Assembly: GCA_012103075.1 (NCBI GenBank) | Contig: JAAVLQ010000001.1 | Coordinates: forward strand, 1 to 64,000 | Direction: 5' to 3' | Source: Brucella cytisi | Lineage (GTDB): Bacteria > Pseudomonadota > Alphaproteobacteria > Rhizobiales > Rhizobiaceae | Length of the DNA stretch: 64,000 nucleotides | In this document: positions 10,245 through 19,654 of the stretch, in pieces | How the letters are laid out: the number at the start of each line of letters is the position of its first letter | How positions within the stretch are numbered: the stretch's first letter is position 1 | Notes under the pieces: generated by a model | The model's input: the letters and a program-made list of their open reading frames with translations, nothing else | Told to the model about the DNA's origin: nothing | The model's database searches: none | Translations under genes and position numbers: made by a program

Positions 10245-11338
10245 CACACGTCCCTCCGGTCAAAGTCGATGCGCGGATCGATCCACGTATAGGTGAGATC
10301 GGACAGGAGGCCGACCAGAAGGCCGATCAGCGAGAAGATGAAGAGATTGGCGAAGACTACCGGATAATCGCGGTTGATGACCGACTGGTAGCCCAGCAGT
10401 CCAAGCCCGTCGAGCGAGAAGATGGTTTCGATCAAAAGCGAACCGGTGAAGAAGGCCGAGATGAAGGCGCCCGGAAAACCGGCGATCACGATCAGCATCG
10501 CATTGCGGAAGACGTGCCGATAGAGAACCTGATTCTCGGTCAGCCCTTTGGCGCGCGCCGTGGTTACATATTGCTTTCGGATTTCTTCCAGAAACGAATT
10601 CTTGGTCAGCAACGTCGTTGTGGCGAAGGCGGAAAGCACGAGTGCAGTCACCGGCAGCACCATATGCCACAGATAGTCGCCGATCTTGCCCCAGAACGAC
10701 ATTTGCGCGAAATCGGGAGAGGTGAGGCCACGCAGCGGGAACCAGTCGAAGAACGAGCCGCCCGCAAACAGCACGATCAGCAGGATCGCAAACAGGAAGC
10801 TTGGGATGGCGTAACCGACGATGATGACGGCGCTGGTCCAGTGTCGAAGCGCGAACCATCCTTGATTGCCTTGCGAATGCCGAGCGGAATCGAAATCATG
10901 TAGGACAGAAAAGTCAGCCACAGACCGAGCGAGATTGAAACCGGCATCTTTTCCTTGATGAGGTCGATCACGCTGATATCGCGAAAATAGCTGCGGCCGA
11001 AATCGAAGCGCAGATAGTTCCACAGCATCTGACCGAACCGTTCCAGCGGCGGCTTGTCGAAACCGAACTGCTTTTCCAGATCGGCAATGAATTGCGGGTC
11101 GAGCCCCTGCGCGCCGCGATATTTGAATTGACCGAGCCGCTGTCGACGGCACTCTGCCCGAAATCGCCACCACCGCCAGAAAGGCGGTCGAGAGCGTCGC
11201 CGCCCCGGCCTGAAAGCTGCGCAATCACGCGCTCGACCGGACCGCCGGGGCGAACTGAACCACAGCGAAGGAAATAGCCATGATGCCGAGTATCGTCGGA
11301 ATCATCAGAAGCAGACGGCGGAGAATATATGCGCCCAT
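10244..11338 (-). CDS. yejB: Peptide ABC transporter permease YejB (three frameshifts)
   Basis: Second Yej permease. I reconstruct the start as ATG 11338 ([19 protein letters not shown]), preceded by CGGAGAAAA. Breaks: near 11249 (reads CCGCCGGGGC where one more C is needed for FAPGGPVE), near 11122 (short A run in the coding strand), and 10838-10841 (CCAG where DTWTSAV needs CCAGG/CCTGG). Helices, the EAA-type region ([20 protein letters not shown]) and IDPRIDFD at the C-terminus are typical. About 365 residues once joined, as in E. coli YejB. Confidence 0.87.
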
Positions 11339-11444
11339 CAGCCCGGTTTTCTCCGCAGGTTCAGGTTTATCTTATGGCTTGCCAACAGCTTCTGCCTTTT
11401 CATTATAGAGCGTGACCTCGAAAACCGGTTTCGGTTTCGCGAAA

Positions 11445-13310
11445 TCACGTCTTGATCCACCACAGCGTCTCGACGGGAAAGCCATAATCGGGCTTCGGCT
11501 CCTTGAAACCGAACCGGTCCCAATAGGCCGCGAGATGATTCGCTGTCGTCCAATTTGGAATCCAGTCGCGCCGGATACGCAAGTACCGATCGAGCACCTG
11601 CATCGCGACGAGTTCTTCACGCGTCGAAACCTTGCCGATATCCGCAATCAGCGCATCGATCAACGGGTCTTCCGTGCCGGGAAGATTATAGCTGCCCGGA
11701 ACCTTGGCCGATTCGGAACCAAACATCCCGGCAAGCGATTCCTGCGTCGGCGTGGGGCTGAACTGCAACGCCATACCCACCATGTCGAACTGGAAGTCCT
11801 GCATCCGTACCTGATACTGGCTTGCATCGACAAACCGCAGGCTGGCGTCAATGCCGATGGCGCGCAACTTCTGCACATAAGGATTGTAGACCCGGGTGAA
11901 GGCTTCCGAATTGGAAAGAATCTCCAGCGCGAATTTCGACCCGTCCTTGTCGTGGAACTGGCCGTTCTTGCGCTCGAAACCCGCTTCCTCCAACAGCTTG
12001 ATGGCCTGCGCGAACTGCGCGCGGTCGCGGCCTGTTCCGTCCGATACCGGCATTAGCACGGCTTCACTGAAAACCGCATCCGGCAGTTTTCCGCGATAAC
12101 GTTCAAGAACTTTCAGTTCATCGGGCGTCGGCATGCCGCTCGCCTGAAAATCCGATCCGTTGAAGCACGACTGCGAGCGGGCATAGACCTTGTAGAAAAG
12201 GTTCTCATTCGTCCATTCGAAGTCGAAGCAGAGCGCAATTGCTTCGCGCACGCGCGGATCGCGGAACCGTTTGCGGCGCTGGTTCAGCGCCCATGCCTGC
12301 ATCAGCGGGCGCTTCTCTTTCGGAAAAGTGCGCTTGATGACCTTTCCCTGCTGGATGGCCGGGAAGTCATAGGCCGTCGCCCAGTTCTTGGAGACGGTCT
12401 CCTCCCGGTAGTCGATACTGCCTTTCTTGAAGGCTTCGAACTGCGGCTGGCGGTCGCGGAAAAACTCGATACGGATGCGGTCGAAATGATTGAAGCCCTT
12501 CTGCACCGGCAGATCTTTCGCCCAATAATCCTCGACGCGCTCATACTCGATGAACTGACCGGCGGCGAAATTGCCGACCTTGTAAGCGCCTGAGCCCAGC
12601 ACCGGCTCCATGGTCGTGGCTTCGAAATCGCGATCCTTGAACCAGCTTTCCGACAGGATCGGCACGGCCACGGCATCAAGGATGGCGTTCGGTCCGCGCC
12701 CTTCGACGAAGCGCATGCGCACTTCTCGGTTGCCGGTTGCCTCCACCTTTTCGACGCCTGCCAGATACTGGCGCAGCGTTGGATGAGCTTTCTGCTTGAT
12801 GGTCGCATAGGTGAACAACACGTCTTTCGCCTCAATAGGCGAGCCATCGTGAAAACGCGCCTCCTTGCGAAGCTTGAACGTGCAACTGCGGCGATCTTTC
12901 GAAAGCGTCGCACTTTCCGCGATCAGGCCGTAGACAGAATCCGGCTCGTCCAGCGCCGAAGCCATCAGCGTATCGAAGGTCAGCTCCATGCGCGGCGGCG
13001 CATCACCCTTGAACGTGAAGGTATTGAGCGTGTTGAACGTGTCGGCATTCTGGTTCCAGACCCAGCTCGACGGTGCGAAATTGAACGTGCCGCCCTTCGG
13101 TGCTTCGGGACTGGCATAGTCGAAATGGGAGAAATCGGGACCGTATTTCAGGTCACCGAAAGTCGAAAGCCCATGCAGCGCTTTGCCTGTCGGGATGTCG
13201 GCAAAGGCCCTTGGCGGCAGGAAGGCTGCAACGGCGGCACTTCCCGAAAGCCCCAGAAAATGGCGGCGGTTCATGCGAAGGATTGTCATTCTCGCTCCGC
13301 CCTCATTCAC
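11445..13310 (-). CDS. yejA: Periplasmic peptide-binding protein, YejA-like (second copy)
   Basis: Family 5 extracellular solute-binding protein of 621 residues, intact. The N-terminus holds a twin-arginine-like leader (NRRHFLGLSGSAAVAAFLPP...AFA), so it may be exported folded by Tat. Family features: SPEAPKGGTFN, SKDRRSCTFKLR followed by ARFHDGSPI, and VREAIALCFDFEW. Codon 13310 overlaps the upstream gene by eight bases; ATG 13289 (MTILRM) is an equally good start. It lies directly after a related binding protein and before yejB, so the importer probably uses two receptors. Confidence 0.88.
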   Translation of the reverse strand: MNEGGARMTILRMNRRHFLGLSGSAAVAAFLPPRAFADIPTGKALHGLSTFGDLKYGPDFSHFDYASPEAPKGGTFNFAPSSWVWNQNADTFNTLNTFTFKGDAPPRMELTFDTLMASALDEPDSVYGLIAESATLSKDRRSCTFKLRKEARFHDGSPIEAKDVLFTYATIKQKAHPTLRQYLAGVEKVEATGNREVRMRFVEGRGPNAILDAVAVPILSESWFKDRDFEATTMEPVLGSGAYKVGNFAAGQFIEYERVEDYWAKDLPVQKGFNHFDRIRIEFFRDRQPQFEAFKKGSIDYREETVSKNWATAYDFPAIQQGKVIKRTFPKEKRPLMQAWALNQRRKRFRDPRVREAIALCFDFEWTNENLFYKVYARSQSCFNGSDFQASGMPTPDELKVLERYRGKLPDAVFSEAVLMPVSDGTGRDRAQFAQAIKLLEEAGFERKNGQFHDKDGSKFALEILSNSEAFTRVYNPYVQKLRAIGIDASLRFVDASQYQVRMQDFQFDMVGMALQFSPTPTQESLAGMFGSESAKVPGSYNLPGTEDPLIDALIADIGKVSTREELVAMQVLDRYLRIRRDWIPNWTTANHLAAYWDRFGFKEPKPDYGFPVETLWWIKT

Positions 13311-15170
13311 TGCCGGTTTTGAGCTTGGCTTCCTTCGCAGGGTCTATCCACCGTGAGAACGGGTCAATCCCAAGATAGTCCGGCTGCTTTTCAGGCATTC
13401 CGAATTTATTCCAGTAGGCCACATTGATGTGGTCTGAGTACCATTGCGGAATGACGTAATAGTTCCACAGGAGCGCCCGGTCGAGCGCATGGGTCGAGGC
13501 GACCAGCTCCTCACGATCCTTGGCATAGATGACATGGTCGATCAGCTTGTCGATGGCCGGGTTCTTGATACCGGCATAGTTGCGGCTGCCTTTGAAGTCG
13601 GCGGCCTTGGAACCCCACATGTCGCGCTGCTCATTGCCGGGTGAACTGCTCTGCGGGATGACTGAGGTGACCACATCATAGTCGAAATCATTGACGCGGG
13701 CCTGATATTGCGCCGTGTCGACGATACGCACGGTCGCGTTGATGCCGATCTTGCGCAGGCTTGCTGCGAACGGATTGTAAATACGCTCGTCCGTCGGGTC
13801 CTTGCCGAGAAATTCGATGGTGAACGGATTGCCCTTGGCATCGACGAGTTTGTTGCCCTGCACTGTCCAGCCGGCTTCCGAAAAGAGTTTCAGCGCGGTG
13901 CGCAGATTTTCGCGGGTGGCTTGCGGTGTGTCATAGACCGGCAGCTTGAATTCCTTCGTCAGTGCATCAGCAGGAAGCGAATCCTTCACCGTTTCCAGAA
14001 TGGCCTGTTCCTCGGGTGTCGGCGGGCCGCTCAGCTCCAGCTCGTTTCCTGCGAAATAGCTGTTGATGCGCTTGTACTGGTTGAAGAACAGCAGGCGGTT
14101 CATCGATTCGAAGTCGAAGGCGTAGGTCAGCGCCTGACGCACTTTCGGGTCTTTGAACTTGTCGCGGCGCGTGTTCAGGAAATAGCCCTGCATACGTCCG
14201 GCGGCATGGAAGGGAAACGAAGCCTTCACGACATCGCCGCGCTGTACGGCTGGGAAATTATACTGTTCAGCCCAGCGCTGGGCACGATTCTCGTTGCGAT
14301 AATCGTACTGTCCGCCCTTCTTGAAGGCTTCCCGGGTTGCATCCTCGTTGAAATAGTACTCGTAGCGCAGGCGGTCGAAATTATTGCGCCCGACATTGAC
14401 GCCCAAATCCTTGCCCCAATAGTCATCGACGCGCGCCCGGTGATGGAGCGTCCGGGCGTCATGCTGTCGATCTTGTAGGCGGAAGAGCCGAGCGGGATTT
14501 CAAGCGTCGCGCGGGTAATGTCGCGCTGTTTGCCCTGTGCATCCTTGCCTTCCCACCAGTGCTTGGGCAGAACGGCAAGCTGTCCCAGAATCTGCGGCAA
14601 TTCGCGATTGCCTTTTTGGCTGAAGGTGAATTTCACCTCACGTTCGCCAGTCTTTTCCGCCTTCTCCACGTCGCCATAATATTTGTTGTACATCGGCGAC
14701 TGCCTCTTCAGCACATCGAACGACCAGATCACGTCATCGACGGTGATCGGCTGGCCATCGTGCCATTTCGCTTTTGGATTGAGCTTGAACTTAACCCGGG
14801 AGAAATCATCGGGATACTGCAGGGCTTCGGCGATGAGCGGGTATTGCGTCGATCCCTGATCGAGCGAATCCGTCATCAGAGTGTCGTAGAGAAGACCGCC
14901 GCCGAAATCGGACAGGCCAGCGGCTGCGACCCCCTGCACCACAAACGGATTGAGACTGTCGAAGGTGCCAACGGCGACCATGTTCAGCGTGCCGCCTTTC
15001 GGCGCGTCGGGATTCACATAGTCGTAGTGCTTGAAATCAGCAGGATATTTGGGCTCGCCAAGCAGGCTGGAGGAATATCGCCATTGGGGTTCCGCGTCAT
15101 TTGCGCGACCAATTGAAACCGTGCTCGCAAGCATGGCCACCGCAAACGCACCCGCCCAAAAAGCTCTCAT
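13303..15170 (-). CDS. yejA: Periplasmic peptide-binding protein, YejA-like (first copy, one frameshift)
   Basis: First gene of the yej operon. ATG 15170 is preceded by GGAGAGG and opens a Sec-type signal peptide (MRAFWAGAFAVAMLASTVSIGRA). Family-5 features: NPDAPKGGTLN, AKWHDGQPITVDDV, VRQALTYAFDFE. The frame breaks at 14437-14440, where the + strand reads CCGG; the protein wants SIT-W-ARVDDYWG, i.e. CC-TGG on the coding strand. Joined length is about 620 residues, like its neighbour, with clear but distant similarity to it (tandem duplication). Confidence 0.88.
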
Positions 15171-15268
15171 CCAGCCTCTCCGTTCCTGTTTCGGATCTAT
15201 TCGAACGAGTTTTATGGGTTTTGCGGAGGAAGAAAGGCATGCGGGCAAGAAATTTAATGCGGGCACGA

Positions 15269-15292
15269 AAAAGCCCGGCGAACCGGGCTTTG
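15269..15292 (-). terminator. Rho-independent terminator after cytochrome c gene
   Basis: On the minus strand AGCCCGG, tetraloop TTCG, CCGGGCT and a run of T. It separates the cytochrome c gene from the yej operon, which therefore needs its own promoter in the short gap before 15170. Confidence 0.8.
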
Positions 15293-15314
15293 ATCATGTT
15301 TCTATCCTGCAGGC

Positions 15315-16012
15315 CTAATTGGCGGGTGCCGGTTCTGCAGGCTTCTGTTCGCCGCCTGCCGGGGCGCTTGACGGTGCACCTTCTGCAGGCTTTTCGCCTT
15401 CGGCTGGCTTGGCTTCGCCGCCCTCAGCCGGCTTTGCATCGCCACCAGCGGCAGGTGCCGCATCAGCGGTCGGCAGCGGAGCCGGATTGTCGGACAGTGT
15501 GCGCAGATAAGCGATCAGATCAGCGCGTTCATTGTCCTTCTTGTCGCCAGCAAAGCCCATGGCCGTGCCCTTGATGTAGCCCTTCGGCGAGGTCAGGAAC
15601 TTGTTGAGATGTTCAAAATCCCACTTGTTGCCCGCAGCACCAAACTCCTTCATGGGAGCCGAATAGCCGAAACCTTCAACAGAGGCAGCCGGACGGTTCA
15701 CGACATCCCACAGATGCGGACCGACCTTGTTGGCGCCACCCTTTTCACCGGTATGGCATGCAGCGCAACGCTTGAAGACGGTTTCACCGCGCGCCGGATC
15801 GGCAGACTGCAGCAACGTCGCAATGGAAACTTCTTCCTTGGCCGGTGCAGCGCCCCTTCACCGGTCGAGGCTTCCGCCGCTTCGATGATAAAGCCCGGCT
15901 TTTCGGGCGCAGGCGAGTGAAACAGCGAATCGGACAGGATGCCCGTCGTCATGACAACGAAAACCGTTGCCAGAAAAGCCATGATAAACTTGTTAGTCCG
16001 GGTTGAATTCAT
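15315..16012 (-). CDS. Membrane-anchored class I cytochrome c (one frameshift)
   Basis: Electron carrier of the periplasmic side, CycM/c552-like. An uncleaved N-terminal anchor ([18 protein letters not shown]) precedes a linker and the heme domain with CAACH and the axial Met in KGTAMGFAG. The last 45 or so residues are a low-complexity tail of repeated KPAEG units rich in Ala, Pro, Glu and Gly. The frame breaks near 15851-15856 in the linker (STGEGA / PAKEEVS), probably one missing base. ATG 16012 is the natural start. Confidence 0.85.
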
Positions 16013-16258
16013 CGCCGGTCAGCGCTCCCTCTACCAAAACGCTCTCCCCGAGAACGCTCTCCTAGCCGGCATGCAAACCTTCAATAAAGGTCGCAATTCT
16101 CTCCCCGGCATCGGGCGGAAACTAGGTCTTTTACCGGGGCGATGCAACACCTATAACGGTAACTAGACCCGTGACTTTTTGACACTTTTGATGCATTTCC
16201 AGCGCCTCGAAAGCGGTTTAAAAGACGTCCGCGACCTTATCGATCTCAAGAGGCGATG

Positions 16259-17008
16259 ATGCTTCAGACATTAAAGACACTCACTCTTATCCCGGCACGC
16301 ATGGCGTCCACGCGGCTGCCGAACAAGCCGCTCGCCGATATTTGCGGCAAGCCGATGATCGTGCATGTGGCCGATCGTGCAGCGGCTGCAAAGCTGGGCC
16401 GGACGGTGGTTGCAACCGACAGCGAAGAGATTTTTTCAATCGTTACCGCGCATGGCCATGAAGCCATCATGACGCGTGAGGATCACGAATCCGGCTCCGA
16501 CCGCATCTATGAAGCATTGATGAAAGTCGATCCGGCGGGCGAGCTCGATGCCGTGGTGAACGTTCAGGGCGACCTGCCGACCATCGACCCCGATATCATC
16601 CGCCGTGCGCTTCTGCCGTTGGAAGACGGACCTGCCGACATTGCAACGCTCGGCGTCGAAATCGAGGAAGAGTCGGAGAAGACCAATCCGAGTGTGGTGA
16701 AGATCGTCGGCTCCCCGCTTGCCGGCAACAGCCGCCTGCGCGCACTTTATTTCACCCGCGCAACCGCGCCCTACGGTGAAGGCCCGCTTTATCACCATAT
16801 CGGCCTTTACGCCTATCGCCGCTCAGCGCTTGAACGCTTTGTGAAGCTTGGGCCGTCTCCCTTGGAGAAGCGCGAAAAACTCGAGCAATTGCGGGCTCTT
16901 GAAGCCGGAATGCGTATTGATGTGGAACTTGTGAGGACGGTGCCGCTCGGCGTTGATACGCAGGCCGATCTTGACCGCGCGCGCATTCTTGTAGCACAGG
17001 GTATCTAA
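16259..17008 (+). CDS. kdsB: 3-deoxy-manno-octulosonate cytidylyltransferase
   Basis: Activates Kdo with CTP for lipopolysaccharide inner core synthesis. Signature residues: [16 protein letters not shown] at the start, then [20 protein letters not shown] and [11 protein letters not shown]. At 249-250 residues it has the normal length and intact frame. Two adjacent ATGs (16256, 16259) fit AAGAGG upstream; I prefer the second. The prephenate dehydratase gene follows 40 bases later on the same strand. Confidence 0.93.
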   Translation: MLQTLKTLTLIPARMASTRLPNKPLADICGKPMIVHVADRAAAAKLGRTVVATDSEEIFSIVTAHGHEAIMTREDHESGSDRIYEALMKVDPAGELDAVVNVQGDLPTIDPDIIRRALLPLEDGPADIATLGVEIEEESEKTNPSVVKIVGSPLAGNSRLRALYFTRATAPYGEGPLYHHIGLYAYRRSALERFVKLGPSPLEKREKLEQLRALEAGMRIDVELVRTVPLGVDTQADLDRARILVAQGI

Positions 17009-17047
17009 CGGGCCACCGATGAGTGGCATTTAAGAAAGCACGGTACG

Positions 17048-17911
17048 ATGAAAACCAACAGGATTTCCTTTCAGGGTGAAGCGGGCGCAAATTCCGATAC
17101 GGCGTGCCGCAACATGTTTCCCGATATGGAGCCTTTGCCGTGCCCGACTTTCGAGGATGCCTTCAACGCGGTTGAAACCGGCGCTGCCGACCTCGCCATG
17201 ATCCCGATCGAGAACACTCTGGCCGGTCGCGTCGCCGATATTCATTATCTGCTGCCGCTCGCCGACATGCATATCATTGGCGAATATTTCCTGCCGATCC
17301 ATTTCCAACTGATGGTGCTTCCGGGCGTCAAGCGCGAGGAAATCAAGACGGTACACAGCCATGTCCATGCGCTTGGCCAGTGCCGCAACGTCATCCGCCA
17401 GAATGGCTGGAAGGGCGTCATCGCAGGCGATACGGCGGGAGCGGCTCGCCTCGTCGCCGATATGAAAGATCGTTCCATGGCGGCTTTGGCACCAAGCCTT
17501 GCCGCCGAGCTCTATGGTCTCGATATTCTGGAAGAAAATGTCGAGGATTCGGAAGATAACGTGACCCGTTTCGTTGTTCTGTCCAAGAACAAGCAATGGG
17601 CACAGCGTCCCGAAAATGGCGAACGCATCGTGACGACTTTTGTCTTCCGCGTGCGCAACGTCCCGGCTGCGCTCTACAAGGCGCTGGGCGGCTTTGCCAC
17701 CAATGGCATCAACATGACGAAGCTCGAAAGCTATCAGATCGGCGGGCGTTTCATTGCCACGCAGTTCTATGCCGATGTCGAAGGACACCCGGAAGACGCA
17801 AATCTGCAGCTTGCGCTGGAAGAATTGCGGTTCTTCACCAAGGAAGTGCGGATTCTCGGCGTCTACAAGGGCAGCGATATCCGCGATACGCATCTGCTGG
17901 CAGCAGAATAA
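17048..17911 (+). CDS. pheA: Prephenate dehydratase
   Basis: Converts prephenate to phenylpyruvate in phenylalanine synthesis. The dehydratase domain shows FQGEAGANSDTA, MIPIENTLAGRV and the catalytic TRF motif in DNVTRFVVL (about 175). A C-terminal ACT domain carries the phenylalanine-binding pattern (GFATNGINMTKLESY). Monofunctional 287-residue form, without a chorismate mutase domain. It ends next to nudC on the other strand without a gap. Confidence 0.93.
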   Translation: MKTNRISFQGEAGANSDTACRNMFPDMEPLPCPTFEDAFNAVETGAADLAMIPIENTLAGRVADIHYLLPLADMHIIGEYFLPIHFQLMVLPGVKREEIKTVHSHVHALGQCRNVIRQNGWKGVIAGDTAGAARLVADMKDRSMAALAPSLAAELYGLDILEENVEDSEDNVTRFVVLSKNKQWAQRPENGERIVTTFVFRVRNVPAALYKALGGFATNGINMTKLESYQIGGRFIATQFYADVEGHPEDANLQLALEELRFFTKEVRILGVYKGSDIRDTHLLAAE

Positions 17912-18859
17912 TCAGCCTGCGTCGTAGACCCGGGCCTTTATCAGATGGGTTGCGATGGCGCCGGACGGTGGCACCCGCAACCCATTTTCATGTGTGCCTT
18001 CCAGCATTGTCCGCACTTCGGCCTTCGAGAACCAGCGACCGTCTTCCAGCTCCGAACGGTCGATAGTGAAGTCGTCGCTCAAAACCTCGGCATGACAGCC
18101 GATCATCAGCGAATAGGGAAACGGCCGGGGCTGGCTCGCATGATAGGCAACGCGACCGATGGAGAGCCCCATTTCCTCGACACTTTCGCGGCGCACGGCG
18201 GCCTCGATTGTTTCGCCGTGCTCGATAAAGCCTGCGAGGCAGGAATAGGAACCGGGCGCGAAATGCGGGCTGCGGGCCAGAATGCATTTTTCGTCGCGCA
18301 CCGGCAGCATGATCGCTACCGGGTCGGTACGCGGGAAATGTTCCGCACCACAGTTCGGGCATTGCCGCTTGGCACCGCCAGCGCGCATGTCGGTTTTTGC
18401 ACCGCAGCGTCCGCAGAAACGGTGATTGGCATGCCATGCGGTCAGCGCTGCGGCTTTGCGCCAGCGCGCCGAGCAGGTCGGCGGATACCAGCCCTTCGGT
18501 ATAAATGCTGCGATAATCCTGCAGACGGAAAGGCGCTTCCATCGTCTCGGGGCGAACGGTGTCGTCAAAGCGACAAGCGGCGCGCCGTCCTGAAGACCGA
18601 GAAAAATCGGCTCGTGAAGATCGGGCGCAAAGTCCTTCGCCTCACCGAGGCGGAACAATGCGCGTGGGGCTTTTTCATCGGCGTAGTCGAGAAGCAGCCG
18701 GTTACCGCCAAGCAACATGATTCGCGTTTCGGGAAGTTCCAGCGCCGTGAAGGCAGAATCATCCTGCCGCTTTTCGGATTGGCGGTCGATGCGGTTGCCG
18801 GAAAATCCGACAGATCGGCTCGGTTCGATTTCCGGCAGATCGTAGAGACGGAAAGTCAT
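17912..18859 (-). CDS. nudC: NADH pyrophosphatase NudC (two compensating frameshifts)
   Basis: Hydrolyses NAD(H) and removes NAD caps from RNA. It has the zinc ribbon (CGRCG ... CPNCG) near residue 145 and a Nudix box (GFIEHGETIEAAVRRESVEE). The open frame is unbroken, but residues about 103-137 are out of frame: the coding frame here is MEAPFRLQDYRSIYTEGL, implying breaks near 18549-18552 (G run) and 18446-18458. The family motif SQPWPFP reads SQPRPFP, where CCGGG at 18125-18129 replaces an expected CCAGG. The visible translation is thus partly wrong. Confidence 0.88.
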   Translation of the reverse strand: MTFRLYDLPEIEPSRSVGFSGNRIDRQSEKRQDDSAFTALELPETRIMLLGGNRLLLDYADEKAPRALFRLGEAKDFAPDLHEPIFLGLQDGAPLVALTTPFAPRRWKRLSVCRIIAAFIPKGWYPPTCSARWRKAAALTAWHANHRFCGRCGAKTDMRAGGAKRQCPNCGAEHFPRTDPVAIMLPVRDEKCILARSPHFAPGSYSCLAGFIEHGETIEAAVRRESVEEMGLSIGRVAYHASQPRPFPYSLMIGCHAEVLSDDFTIDRSELEDGRWFSKAEVRTMLEGTHENGLRVPPSGAIATHLIKARVYDAG

Positions 18860-18888
18860 ATCTATCTCGGAATTGTTGGGGGATTAAA

Positions 18889-18931
18889 GCGCATCCCGAA
18901 AAGCGTGAAACGGTTTTCGGAAAAGATGCGC
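18889..18931. repeat. RIME-like intergenic palindrome
   Basis: Nested inverted repeat: GCGCATC and GATGCGC outside, CCGAAAA and TTTTCGG inside. This matches the palindromic intergenic elements scattered in Rhizobiales genomes. A related copy is at 24793-24836 and a half copy at 48657-48689. Confidence 0.65.
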
Positions 18932-18942
18932 GTGAAAGCAAA

Positions 18943-19347
18943 TTAAAGCGCCGTACGAATGTCGGCGATCAGCTGGCGGGCGTCTTTTTCGTCATAGGTC
19001 TCGCGGGTGCCAAAGCCCCAGACAGGGCCGGGCCAGCCCGCATCGCCTTCATTGCGGGCGATCACATGCAGATGCAGCTGCCGAACGATATTGCCGAGCG
19101 CGCCCGTATTGATTTTCTGGCAACCCGTCACAGTCTTGAGTGCCTGCGTAACGATGCCCAACTCGAAGGTCAGCATGGTCTGGTCGAGTGGCGTCATGTC
19201 ATGGATTTCAGCTAGGCCGGGACGGCGCGGCACCGGGATCAACCATGGCCAGCGCCGGTCGTTCATCAACCGAAGCTCGCACAGGCCGAGCTTGGCCACG
19301 GAAAAAGTGTCGGCATTGAGCCGTTTATCGAGTTCGAATTGTTCCAT
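18943..19347 (-). CDS. HIT-family nucleotide-binding hydrolase
   Basis: Small histidine-triad-like protein (134 residues from ATG 19347; the longer upstream frame is non-coding). The motif region reads NIVRQLHLHVIARNEGDAGWPGPVWG, with Gln in place of the first His of the triad, as in a subgroup of alphaproteobacterial members. Likely acts on nucleotide conjugates, substrate unknown. Intact. It is divergent from the SRP RNA gene. Confidence 0.8.
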   Translation of the reverse strand: MEQFELDKRLNADTFSVAKLGLCELRLMNDRRWPWLIPVPRRPGLAEIHDMTPLDQTMLTFELGIVTQALKTVTGCQKINTGALGNIVRQLHLHVIARNEGDAGWPGPVWGFGTRETYDEKDARQLIADIRTAL

Positions 19348-19436
19348 AGGCCGACATTTACCAGTTTTTTTCGTCCAGCGCTTGCTTTTTGCGTGGCGCC
19401 CTCCTTGCTTTTGCTTCACAATTGACGATATGCAGC

Positions 19437-19537
19437 GTGGGAGGTTGGTGGTGGACGAGCCACTCGCCAACCGGGTCAGGTCCGGAAGGAAGCAGCCCTA
19501 ACGAGCCACGGCACGGGTCATCGTGCCAGCCTCCCAC
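19437..19537 (+). ncRNA. ffs: Bacterial SRP RNA (4.5S type)
   Basis: Contains the conserved apical domain of SRP RNA (GGTCAGGTCCGGAAGGAAGC, 19484-19503), which binds Ffh. The ends pair: GTGGGAGG (19437-19444) with CCTCCCAC (19530-19537). About 100 nt, the small type, in its common place just upstream of dnaX. Ends are set by the terminal helix and could be off by a few bases. Confidence 0.92.
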
Positions 19538-19654
19538 CCTTTCTCGCTACGCCGACGACTGTTGATGGGTTGCCTCTTTGGTTGACGCCGCTCATGCGTC
19601 CGGTCCAAACTGGCGACTGAGAAAAAGCGGAACAGGAAGAACGGAAGGGTCGCT

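Noticed and set aside
17030..17893. 287-residue minus-strand frame across pheA
   Set aside because: Almost exact mirror of pheA, with shadow composition.
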